45,497 nt of DNA from Acanthamoeba castellanii str. Neff. Taxonomy: Eukaryota; Discosea; Longamoebia; Acanthamoebidae. Below are positions 1-9,067 of the stretch, piece after piece. Where the stretch lies: positions 109,287-154,783 of the forward strand of contig NW_004457263.1 of the NCBI RefSeq assembly GCF_000313135.1, given 5' to 3'. The notes below the pieces were generated by a model. That model had not been told where the DNA came from. It did no database searches and saw only the letters and a program-made list of their open reading frames with translations. A program made the translations under genes and the position numbers. The first letter of the stretch is position 1; each line of letters begins with the position of its first letter.

Positions 1-101
1 GTCTTTGCTTTGGTATGCCAAACAAACACCGCCACGCCCGCCCTCATGAAACAATAAGGCGCCACTAACGTTGACCAATTCCTCCTCCGTCGTCCGCGCA
101 G

Positions 102-197
102 GGCTATTGCAGCGAGCTCACCCTGCCGGCCTCGGTGCTCAAGCTCGACGCGTCCTCGTTCTCCACAGCAATTCCGCTCGACGCCTACAGCAAATAA
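102..197 (+). CDS. Terminal exon of an unrecognised gene (partial)
   Basis: A splice acceptor at 100-101 is followed by an open stretch, starting GYCSELTLPASV and ending in TAA at 195-197. The residue mix looks like coding sequence, and the exon lies tail to tail with the oxidoreductase gene whose stop is at 296. The rest of the gene lies upstream of the window or in 1-100, where no convincing exon is visible. The family cannot be named from about 31 residues. The reading frame upstream of the acceptor is not determined. Confidence 0.45.
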   Translation, partial: GYCSELTLPASVLKLDASSFSTAIPLDAYSK

Positions 198-295
198 GCC
201 AGAGAGCCAAGTTGCATTGGTTTGCAGCCGTCCTCTTATTGATGAAGAAACGACGGAAGAAGAACGTTCAACTGTCAACATCGTAGCAGAGCCGG

Positions 296-1487
296 CTAGG
301 AAGACTCGGCATGGGCCTGCTGCTTGAGGGCGTTAAAGACTTGACCGAACACCTCGGGCGCCTGGCCGCCCGCGAAGCTGATCCTGTGGATCACCACACG
401 CGCAAGCGCACCAATCGGGTGAACATGGGATCGTCTACACGGCTGCAGGGCATCGTGTGGTGATGATGGCGGTGGGCGCAACGTACTTGTCGTTGAAGAC
501 GAAGAAGGGGAGGCCTTCGGTCTGCTGCTCCTTCCAGAAGAGGTCGATCGTGATCACCCACTCGAGGTCCTCCTCCGTTTTCAGGTACGTCTTGACAGAT
601 CGCACACACACACACACACACCACACACGCACGCACACGCACGCACACGCACACACACGCACACGTGAGAATCTGCGAGAGGGAGCTTGGGTGAATGGAG
701 GAATGTGGCATTGGCAACATACCCGCACTTGCTCCTCGTCGAGCCCCGCGTCCTTGGCGATGGCGGCGAGCACGTCGAGCGAGCCGATGTTCTTGCCCTG
801 CTCGAAGTGCGCCACGAAGAGGCCTTCGATCACCGCGGCCTGCTTGCCCAGACGGTCGGCGTAGGCGAGCAGCCGGTGGGCGTCGACCGTGTTGTTGATG
901 GTGCCGTCGCCCACAAAGTTGATTCCGACCTCCTTACCTACGGCGGCGGCACATGTAGGTCAACGTGGTGCTCATGGCACGACACACACGACACACGACA
1001 CACACGACACACACTCGACACTTACCGACGGACTTGAGGTCGTCGAGCATGGCGTCGGCGCGCGCTCCCATCTGCTTGCGGTGGTGGGTGCGCAGGTCGA
1101 CTCCCTCGCGGGGCAGGGCGGGCTGCAGGATGAAGGGGAGCCACTTGACCTGCGGAAGGAGGCGAGGCGCGGACATCAATATTGATGTCGGGTCCCGCTG
1201 GCGCGAGTGTGCGTGCATGCGTGGTGGTGAAGAAGGATGAACCTCGAACTCGTACTGGTCCGAGTGCCGGGCAATGGCCTGCTCGAGCCTCCTCTTGCCG
1301 ATGAAGCACCTGGGGCCAACGCGTGATAATGTGCGTTTAGCGATTAAATGAAAATAAAATTATCATCTATCGCAACAGCACAAACACGCGCTAACAAAAC
1401 AAACTAGAATGAAGGGAGGGAAAATCACCAGGGGCAGATCACATCCGAAATCACCTTGATCGAGACCTTGAACTTCTGGCCCTCCAT
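296..1487 (-). CDS. DsbA-family (FrnE-like) thioredoxin-fold oxidoreductase
   Basis: Six exons (1487-1429, 1309-1243, 1149-1026, 937-723, 590-487, 383-296) join in phase to give about 218 residues. The N-terminus has the beta strand IKVISDVICPWCFIGKRRLE. Its CPWC sits where the catalytic CxxC or SxxC of DsbA-like proteins and 2-hydroxychromene-2-carboxylate isomerases lies, and an intron splits the Trp codon. The middle contains NTVDAHRLLAYADRLGKQ, the helical insertion typical of the FrnE subgroup. The C-terminal part has LPFFVFNDK followed by ISFAGGQAPEVF, the family's cis-Pro strand and GAQ-type motif. The family catalyses thiol-disulphide exchange or glutathione-dependent isomerisation. 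No signal peptide is seen, so a cytosolic location is inferred. Introns hold CA/GT simple repeats. Confidence 0.9.
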
Positions 1488-1600
1488 CACTTCCAAAAAA
1501 TAGAAAAAGAAAAAAGAAATTCAAGGTTTGGTATATTCTTTTATTGCATTTACAACATTTTCCTGCGGCCGACGTTGGCAAAGCTACGCAGCACGCGCAA

Positions 1601-2396
1601 TTAGGCCCAAAGTGCGGTGATAGTGTGCACCATCTGATCTCCTGTGTGGGGGGGGGGTCGGGTGTATGTCTTAAGGCATCTTTACCTACGGGTCTCAATT
1701 CGCGGCTGCGGGTGGCGCAGGAGTCGGGATCCATGTCCTCGCGACAACTTTGACAAAGCACACTAGCAGTGATCGGTCTGACCTCTTCGTCCCTCGCTGC
1801 GTCGTTAGGTGACTCACAACTGGCCGGCAACGCCATGCAACTCGGCTTGGGCGGCCACGTCGTGGCCAATGGCCCCCTGGTGCTGCATACACAGGGATCC
1901 AGAACGTCCCACAGCAAAGCTGTTTGAGACTTAGATGTGGCGCAGATCACCACATTCTCTTCGCTGCAAGAAACCCGGTGCCCTAATTACGATCCCTGGC
2001 CCTCCCATCTACCATAACGTTAGCAAGGCCAAGGTGGAGATACAATCAGCATTTTGACTACTGCCTATAACATATCCCCTCGCTTTACTTGCCCCAACAC
2101 CACAAGCTTGCCTTGCGCGACTGCTTGCCGTCCGTGTTTGGTCGGGCGACATTAGCCTGGGGCCTGCTCTTCCGGCTCTTCTTGTTCTTGATCTTCTTTT
2201 TGATCTGGCCAGCCAGGCGATCCAGGTAGGGCACCTCTGCTCGGTTGGGTCGCTGCGGTGCGGCGGGGACTTGGGCAGGACTGCGACTGGTGTGGCTCAT
2301 GGTGTGTTGCATGTCGGCTTGGCGCTGCCACACCTCCTGAATTGACTCCTCTAATTGTACGTTGTGCAGCAGCTTTTTCTTGTGGCTGGTCGCCAT
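1601..2396 (-). CDS. Unrecognised basic, cysteine-containing protein (208 aa)
   Basis: Three exons (2396-2089, 1963-1686, 1641-1601) join with consistent phases (2 then 1) to a TAA at 1601-1603. An AATAAA on the same strand follows near 1537-1532. The N-terminal third is basic (QIKKKIKNKKSRKSR), resembling a nuclear or nucleolar localisation signal. The junction of exons 1 and 2 reads SLWCWGNEENVVICATSKSQ. Exon 2 contains the cysteine run CQSCREDMDPDSCATRSREL, which could bind a metal. I do not recognise the family. It lies 113 nt upstream of the oxidoreductase start, on the same strand. Support for a real gene comes from the agreeing splice phases, GTAAAG donors and the poly(A) signal. Confidence 0.6.
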
Positions 2397-2454
2397 CGCT
2401 GTGGATTGTTCGTTGGCCTGGCGTGTGGAGGGAGAGTGGGCGGTGTTGTGGGAG

Positions 2455-3160
2455 ATAGCGAAACTGTTGCAGACCCACTAAATGCAAAACTGAGTCGACA
2501 GCAATATAGCCAATTGGGGCTTTATTTCGCCAAAAGAACAATTGGCAAAACCTATTCCTATCCCTATTCCTATTCCTCTTATTCCCCCTAGAAAAAAATG
2601 TAGCGCGGACCAATGGCGCTATTCCTCCCAAAAAGCCAGAAAAAATGTAGTGTGGGCCAATCCATAATTTGCCAACCATGAGTCAAACCACAAAGGGGGT
2701 CACCAGCAGCATCACTGCCAAAAACTCCCACATGGCAGACTGATTGATGTGCTACTGCAACCTGTGTGCTGGCACATTACTGACTATGGACACCACTTGG
2801 GGAGCTGCTGAGCTTGCAGTATGCACCCAGCAATGCCCAATGTCAACAACTTTATCACTGCATAAGACCCAGCATGCTAATGACCACCAACTCTGGCGCC
2901 CAGGATGACAGCACCACTAGCTTGGAACTCTGGCCAGATGAAATTTGAGTCACAGTCCTTAACTGGACAGTGAGTTTGTGGTAATAAAAGTCAAAATAGT
3001 GCATCTATTAAAGAAATGTATAAGTAAGTGAAAAATGTGGCAATTCTTTTTGTGAAGGTTATCTGTTTTGATTTAGCAAATTTGTTTTATTGTTTAGGGA
3101 ATTGTGTCTGATATTCAGAAGGAATTTTGTGAAAATATTTTTTGATAAAGTGGCAATTGG
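2455..3160. other. AT-rich gene-poor segment, left flank of the transposon
   Basis: Base composition drops sharply in GC compared with neighbouring genes. No convincing ORF or exon chain is seen on either strand. It holds an irregular TATTCC-type repeat at about 2550-2585 and two similar copies of a GAAAAAATGTAG..GGGCCAAT-like segment near 2590 and 2640. The same composition continues on the far side of the mobile element (5477-6110), so the two pieces were one island before insertion. Confidence 0.6.
3151..3160. repeat. Target-site duplication, left copy
   Basis: TGGCAATTGG here is identical to 5467-5476. The pair brackets the inverted termini, as expected for duplication of host DNA on insertion. 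Confidence 0.8.
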
Positions 3161-3168
3161 GGTTCTCT

Positions 3169-3181
3169 CTTAAATTCGGAC
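3169..3181 (+). repeat. Left terminal inverted repeat core of the MULE
   Basis: The 13-mer CTTAAATTCGGAC is perfectly inverted relative to 5447-5459. It begins 8 nt inside the left target duplication. GGACC/GGTCC motifs follow at about 3185, 3193, 3200, 3208, 3222 and 3250. Confidence 0.85.
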
Positions 3182-3317
3182 TTCGGACCGACGGACCGCG
3201 GACCTTTGGTCCGTGTCAGCCGGTCCGAAAAAATTCTTGGTTCCCATTCGGACCAAAAGGCAAGACAAAAAAAAAGACTCACAACATCGACCAGGCGCGC
3301 GACCACCACCGAAGAAG

Positions 3318-5249
3318 ATGAACAACGAGCTACACACCGCCAACCTTGCCAGCCTTGCTGCGTTGTGTGCTGAGGAGCAGGAGGACTCGTATTGCACGAG
3401 GCCCCCTCTTCGCACAGCCACAGCATGGACGGACCTGGTTCGCACGGTGAGCGACAACTCGGACAACGACTTCTCCTCTTCCTCAAGCGACGATGATGCA
3501 GAGCAGATGGCCCGCCCCTCAAGCGTGCCCAACAAGCCAATGGAGACACATGGGTGTGGCGACAGAACGGTAAGAAGTCCCTCAAAAGCCCCCCCTGTGT
3601 GCGCGTCCATTACCGGTGCGCAAACTACGGTGCAGGCTGCCGGGCAAGGAAAGAAGTGGACCTCACCCCTTCAGGCCTGGAGACCATCCGGTACCGTGGC
3701 ACCCACTCACACCCACCCCCAGCACCTTCAACACGGCTCACCCCAAAGGTTGCTGCGTTGGCCAGGGAGAAGATGCAAGATCCCTGCGCCAGTGTCGCCC
3801 GCGTGGAGAGCGAGTTCCTGCGCTCTCTACCACCCGACCAGAACGCACCCACACCCAAACAGCTGCACAATAAAAAACACTATCAAAAGCGTAAGCGTCT
3901 CCCCACGGGTGACACGATGGATAATATAGTGCAGCTGTTTGTGCGTGAGAAGAAGTTTGTGCGTGAGGCAGGGACCATTCCCTTCCTGTACTTCATCATT
4001 GCAGCAGATGATGCTGTGCGCCTCTTGCAGGCACATGGCTGTGTGCTGTTTGTTGATGGTACATTCAACTTGGTGGAAGGGAAGATGGTGCTAACCACCA
4101 TCATGGTCCTTGTGGGGAAGATAGGAGTCCCAGTGGCCTGGTTGTTGTGTAACTCCCAGACTCAGGATTACTACATGAGCAGTCTGGTCCTTGAGGTCAC
4201 TGGCCACACCCTTTCACCACTTGTGATCTTTGCTGATTTTGAGGATGCACTGTGAAATGCAGCAGCAGAAGCATTCCCTGGTGTAAAGGTCTGTAGGCCA
4301 ACCAGAGATGGATGGCCCAGCATGTAGGGAAGCACCACTGGGATGTGCTGATACCCAACCTTTGCCTCATCATCAATTCTCCCAGCTTGCATGACCTCTC
4401 AGCTCAGCTGAAAACATTTCTGGCATACTGGGCACACACATGCCCTGCATATGCTGAATATTTTAGGTCTATGTGGCGTAATCATTGGCCACCACAGGTG
4501 TGGGCAGCCTTTGGGTGGAAAGAGCTTGAGGGAATCCCCTCTGGTGACCACTGTCTGGAGGGCTGGCACAACAGGCTCCAGAACCACATCTGGCCTCAGG
4601 ACAGAGAAGCTGCTGACCATGCCATCACCTACCTCAATCAGGAGTGGGAGGCCAGCTTTGTGTCTCAAATCCTGTACTTGCTGCAGCAAGGGAGAAGGAG
4701 CAGGAAAGGAGTGCCAACAGGTGGCGGCAGCAGGCAGCCACACTGCCTGCCCATGCCCCTCCTGCACTGCCCGTGCTCATTGAGGAGACAGGGCCCTCAT
4801 CTCCCATTGTCACACTGGCTGATGAGGAGGTGGGCATGGAACCCCACACCACCACACAGAAAAAAGCCCTGATGGGCATGTGCACATGTGGCTGTGCAAA
4901 AGCAAACCAGAAGTGCACACTCAAGTCTTGCCAGCAGTGCTGTGTCAACAACATCACCACTAACTGCCCAGTGCAGCAGCACCAAGTTGGCAAGATTGCC
5001 CTCATGAGCGGCCCCCTTGTCAAGCGGCTCAATGAGCTGCTGGCAATCCCTGAGGCAGAACGGCCACCATTGTATGTTCAGTACAAGGGTGGCTCAAGGC
5101 CAGGGCATGTGCGTCCCCTCACCCCCCTCAACTGGGGGCCACGTGGGCTCTCCTTTTTCGCCTACGACGACAGTCCAGAGCGGATCGCCAAGAAGTTCCT
5201 CCTCACGCGCGTTCTCAACTGGCGCGACAATTACTGGCATCCCAACTGA
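3318..5249 (+). pseudogene. Broken WRKY-finger MULE transposase
   Basis: The reading runs from an acidic N-terminal part (from about 3318, MNNELHTANLASLAALC) through a frame change near 3500-3530. It then enters a zinc-finger segment, WVWRQNGKK..YRCANYGAGC..GTHSH, with the Cys-Cys-His-X-His order of the WRKY-GCM1 superfamily. The transposase core follows: FVDGTFNLVEG with the first catalytic Asp, and FADFEDA with the second. A TGA at 4252-4254 and a frame change near 4285-4300 interrupt it. The core resumes as HCLEGWHNRLQNHI, which likely carries the catalytic Glu. Another frame change near 4690 leads to a Cys-rich region (CTCGCAKANQKC..CQQCC) and a C-terminal segment with YKGGSRPGHVRPLTPLNW, ending in TGA at 5247-5249. 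The stop and at least three frame changes argue for a dead copy, although some could be introns or sequencing errors. Confidence 0.8.
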
Positions 5250-5446
5250 GAACGGCCACCCTTTTCCTCCTTCCAAAAAGCCCCAGTTGCCCACCCCACC
5301 ACCTCTTGCCCACCCTTCGCCCAGCGCTCTCGCTTGCCGCTTCGCGCTCCGGAGTCCACCTTTCAGCACTCGGACCAAATAAAAATTTCTATTTCTTCTC
5401 CCCCAAGTTTGCTTTGGCCGCACGGTCCAGGCCGTTGGTCCGCGCG

Positions 5447-5459
5447 GTCCGAATTTAAG
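5447..5459 (-). repeat. Right terminal inverted repeat core of the MULE
   Basis: This is the exact complement of 3169-3181. It lies 7 nt inside the right copy of the target duplication and is preceded by three GGTCC motifs in 5423-5450, mirroring the left end. Confidence 0.85.
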
Positions 5460-5466
5460 TGCGTAC

Positions 5467-5476
5467 TGGCAATTGG
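5467..5476. repeat. Target-site duplication, right copy
   Basis: Identical to 3151-3160. It lies directly outside the right inverted terminus. Confidence 0.8.
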
Positions 5477-6513
5477 TGGGGGGGAATTATTAATCTTTAT
5501 TTATTGTGTAATTGCTTGGGAAAACAAAGTATTGAAGCCAAAAGGCACAGCTGAGGATTGTGTGGAATTTATTTTGATGGGAATTGAGAAGGATACCAGG
5601 GTGTATGTCTCAACTACATGTGAGGAGGGCCAATTACTGAGTTCTGATTGCCCACAACATCAGTCTCAGTGTACTGGATCATACTATGCACCCTGAACTT
5701 CACCAGCAACTGGTGCATGCACAACAACAGTGGGATGAACATCCATGCCACTCTAACTCAAATGGCAACAAAAAAGGTATCTTGCAGGACAGCTCAACAC
5801 CAATCCATGCCATTTTGATGTCACACAATATCCAGCCTCAGCCAATGAAGAGAGTACTTCTAAAACCTTGCAAACTTTTCTAATGAACCCTGAACATGAT
5901 TTAACATACATCATCAACCTCATCATCATCAAAAATGTGTAAAAATAGAAAACACAATTCCTATCATACACTGACAAATAAATATTAAAGCACACAATAA
6001 ACTCTCTCACACTACAATTATCTCTTTTATTTCTCATAAAACTACTACAAATCAGTTAGTGATGACTCCATTGGCCCCAACTGGCCCTAACTGTGGCCAC
6101 AGTGGATCAGTAAAGTGCACCCTATTCCCATTCATGCTGACAGTTCATTGACAGTTGACCTTGCAGAGAACATCAAAGGAGCACAAGGCCTCACTGCCCC
6201 ATCGTTGCTTGGGGCAACTGCGCCCTTGGTGTTGTCTCTTGTCATCTCTCTTTGTTTGTTTGCTGCATGTTTTGAAGCTCACTCCTTTGCGTTCTCTTGT
6301 TCGCCCTAATTGTGTCGACTGGCCTATTTCATATTTTTGATTTGATCATCAACGGTAGCAGTTCCCAACATCATCATCAAGGACGATCACATCCATCCAT
6401 CTATCCTCACTGTGAGATCAGAAGAAAACGAAGCGTTCGAGAAACTAATCGAACACATAATCTGCGAGTAGAGCAGCATTGTTACCCATCGAAAACATTC
6501 ACAGCTAGACGAG
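5477..6513. other. AT-rich right flank and upstream region of the kinase gene
   Basis: From 5477 to about 6110 the DNA is AT-rich and lacks supported exons, matching the left flank of the transposon. From about 6110 to 6513 composition becomes intermediate. This stretch presumably carries the promoter and 5' UTR of the kinase gene that starts at 6514. I see no clear TATA box in it. Confidence 0.5.
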
Positions 6514-7588
6514 ATGTTCAATAAGAAGGTGTCAGGCGACACCACCCCTGTCGCTCCCGACAATGAATCCGTACTCCCCATATCTTCTTCCTCCACGATC
6601 GAGGTCAGGAGTAGGATCTGTCTCCCTTCTCATCTCCCCTTCCATCTTTCTCCTTGGCCCTCCCTTGTCGTTTACAGTGGCACATCGATCCCAAGGAGAT
6701 CGAGTTCACGGACCGGCTGGGCACCGGCACGTCAGCGCAGGTCTACAAGGGTACCAAGGCCCTCCCCTTCCAAACCCTTCTCGCTTCCCCCCATTCCGGA
6801 AAGCGAAGCCCTTCGTTCTTTTTGCATTTATTATTTACGTTTATTATTTACGTTTATTATTTGCTTTTGGTGTTCTCTTCTGTGCGCGGCAGGGCGGTAT
6901 AAGGGGAAGGAGGTCGCCATCAAGATATTGAAGGTAAGTACTGGCCCCACCCACCCAACTCCTCATTGTGTTTTCTTCTTCTACTGCTTCTTCTACTTCT
7001 TGCTGACTGACCTCTCTGTCCCACTCTAGTCGGGGGGATCTGAGGGGAAGGAGATGGACGCCAAACAGATCAGAGACTTTGAGAACGAATGTGAGATCAT
7101 GAGGTGCTCCTTCCTCCCTCTTTTTCTCACGTTGACCGCACACGCGCGCACGCGCGCACACACACGCACACACACACGCACACACACACGCGCGCGCGCG
7201 CGCGCACACGCACACACACACGAGCGACGACTCACTTGTGTCATCGCGGCGACAGCAAGGCGCGGTCGCCCTACATTCTGTACTTTTACGGGAGCTGCGT
7301 GGAGCCACAGGTGTGCATCGTGGTCGAGTACTGCATGCGGGGATCGCTCTACGAGGTCATGTCCGAGGAGACCTTCAACCTCACCTGGGAGCGATCGCTT
7401 CGGGTATACCCTTCTCCTTCACACCTTCACCCTCGCCTTCATTGCTCTTTGCCTTGTGGGTTGCCGGCTTCAGCTGACAGCAATTCTTCGTTGTTCCCAC
7501 CGTGTGCCCGTTCCAGTGGGCGAAGGAGCTGGCCATGGCCATCAACTACCTGCACAAGTGCGCAGCTACACCCTCTCTCTCTCTCTCA

Positions 7589-7670
<82 letters not shown>

Positions 7671-8954
7671 ACATTTCACTGTCGCGTGTGCGCCTCATCT
7701 CACGGACCAACAAATTAAATTGTCGGCGCGCGTGTGTTGCAGGTTTGACCCGCCTGTCTTCCATCGCGACCTGAAGAGCCCCAACCTGCTGGTACACCGC
7801 TGGGACCCACCGCATTGCGCCCTTATAATGTGTGGTGGGTGAGCACCCGGAAGAGACAGGAAGACTTGACCGTTTCTTCTTTCCTTCCCGCGTGTGTGGG
7901 GCGGCACACCAGCTGGACAACGACTGGACGATAAAAGTGTGCGATTTCGGTGCGAGCAGGCTGGACACCCCCACCGAATCGGTCACACTCGGGAAGATGA
8001 GGTTCCTCCCATGTCTTTCGTTGTTGTTGTTGTTGTGGTTCGCTCCCGGCGTGAGCCCTTGCATTGGTGGACAGACGTGGGCTCACTCGTCTCTCTCTCA
8101 CTCTATAGGGGCACCTATGCCTACTGTGCTCCAGAGCTCTACTTTGGCACCCGCTTCACCACCAAGTCCGACGTGTACAGGTGAGCGCTGTCTTCTTCTC
8201 GGAAGCAAAACTCATCATTCATCGTACTCCAACTACTAACTCTCATCATTGTCCCCAACACACACACACACACACGACACACACACACATCGAATGGCAG
8301 TATTTCGATAATCCTGTGGGAGCTGTTCTCTCGGGTGTTGACGGGCAAGTATGCCCGGCCCTACTCGGAGTACCCGCAGGTCACCCTCGGCTTCACGGTC
8401 ATCATCAAGGCCGCCAAGAACCACCTGCGGCCCACCATCCCCGCCCAGATGCCCGCTCCCCTCAAGCAACTCATCGGTACGACGCGGCGTACCACTCTCC
8501 CTCGCAGCTGGCACTCACCCTACCGCACACGCACACGCACGCCACCGCACACGCACGCGCCACCGCACACCACCGCACACACGCACACGAACAGAGAAAT
8601 GTTGGGATCCGGAGCCGACGAACCGGCCCGACTGTGAGACGGTGCTGAAGGAGCTGGAGGAGATCACGCAGATGTATCAGCAGGACAAGGAGCAGTGGAA
8701 CAGCCTGCGGGCGACGCCGCAGAACATCAGCAAGAAGCAGAACTATCTCTCCAAAACAGGTACTACACCACATTCTTTAACACACGCACACACATGCACG
8801 CACACGCACACATGCACGCACACGCACGACACGACACACTAATCGGGCCGCCGTCAATGCAGAGTCGATGCGGATTCCGCTGTCGCCGAAGGATATGATA
8901 GACCTGCGGGGCTTCACCAACGTCATCGTCGAAGAGGGCGGCGAGCAGCTCTGA
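6514..8954 (+). CDS. Tyrosine-kinase-like (TKL) protein kinase
   Basis: Twelve exons (6514-6603, 6678-6750, 6893-6933, 7030-7103, 7256-7403, 7517-7557, 7743-7791, 7913-8001, 8109-8180, 8301-8476, 8595-8759, 8863-8954) join in phase into about 369 residues. The kinase domain begins near residue 34 with the glycine loop GTGTSAQVYKG, then VAIKILK (ATP-binding Lys), FENECEIM (helix C Glu), catalytic HRDLKSPNLLLDND, DFGASRL, GTYAYCAPELYFG, SDVYSISIILWELFS and CWDPEPTNRPDC. HRDLKSPN and the CW..P..RP motif point to the TKL/Raf-MLK class, which usually phosphorylates Ser/Thr. All key catalytic residues are present. The C-terminal tail is short and the N-terminal part is Ser/Thr-rich. There is no membrane segment, so it is probably cytosolic. 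The stop is 114 nt before the MED18 start. Confidence 0.93.
7591..7669. repeat. (CA)n microsatellite in a kinase intron
   Basis: About 39 uninterrupted CA dinucleotides, preceded by a CT run from about 7572. It lies wholly within the intron between the exons encoding INYLHK and FDPPVFHRD. Confidence 0.97.
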
Positions 8955-9015
8955 CCAGCGTCGCGCAAGCAGCGCAACAAAAAGGAAATACGGAGAAAAC
9001 AACAAAGAAAAATAG

Positions 9016-9021
9016 AATAAA
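9016..9021 (+). terminator. Poly(A) signal of the kinase gene
   Basis: AATAAA lies 62 nt after the kinase stop codon and only 46 nt before the MED18 start codon, inside an A-rich stretch. The 3' end of one transcript and the 5' end of the next must therefore nearly touch or overlap. Confidence 0.6.
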
Positions 9022-9067
9022 TATATTTTCATAAGGAAAAAAATAAAAATAAAAACAAAATAGAAGG

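Larger units (their letters stand above)
3161..5466 (+). mobile_element. Mutator-like (MULE) DNA transposon, 2.3 kb, with TIRs and target duplication
   Basis: The 10-mer TGGCAATTGG occurs directly at 3151-3160 and 5467-5476 and reads as a target-site duplication of the size typical of MULEs (8-11 bp). Just inside lie inverted copies of a 13-mer, CTTAAATTCGGAC at 3169-3181 and its exact complement at 5447-5459. Imperfect inverted similarity continues for roughly 20 more bases. The interior encodes a WRKY-like zinc finger, a MULE-type transposase core and a Cys-rich C-terminal region, all in plus orientation but broken by frame changes. The element sits in an AT-rich island between the 208-aa gene and the kinase gene. 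Confidence 0.85.

Noticed and set aside
5754..6110. Short frames in the AT-rich flank as small genes
   Set aside because: They are under 100 codons, have no splice partners and no recognisable motifs, and composition is typical of noncoding DNA.
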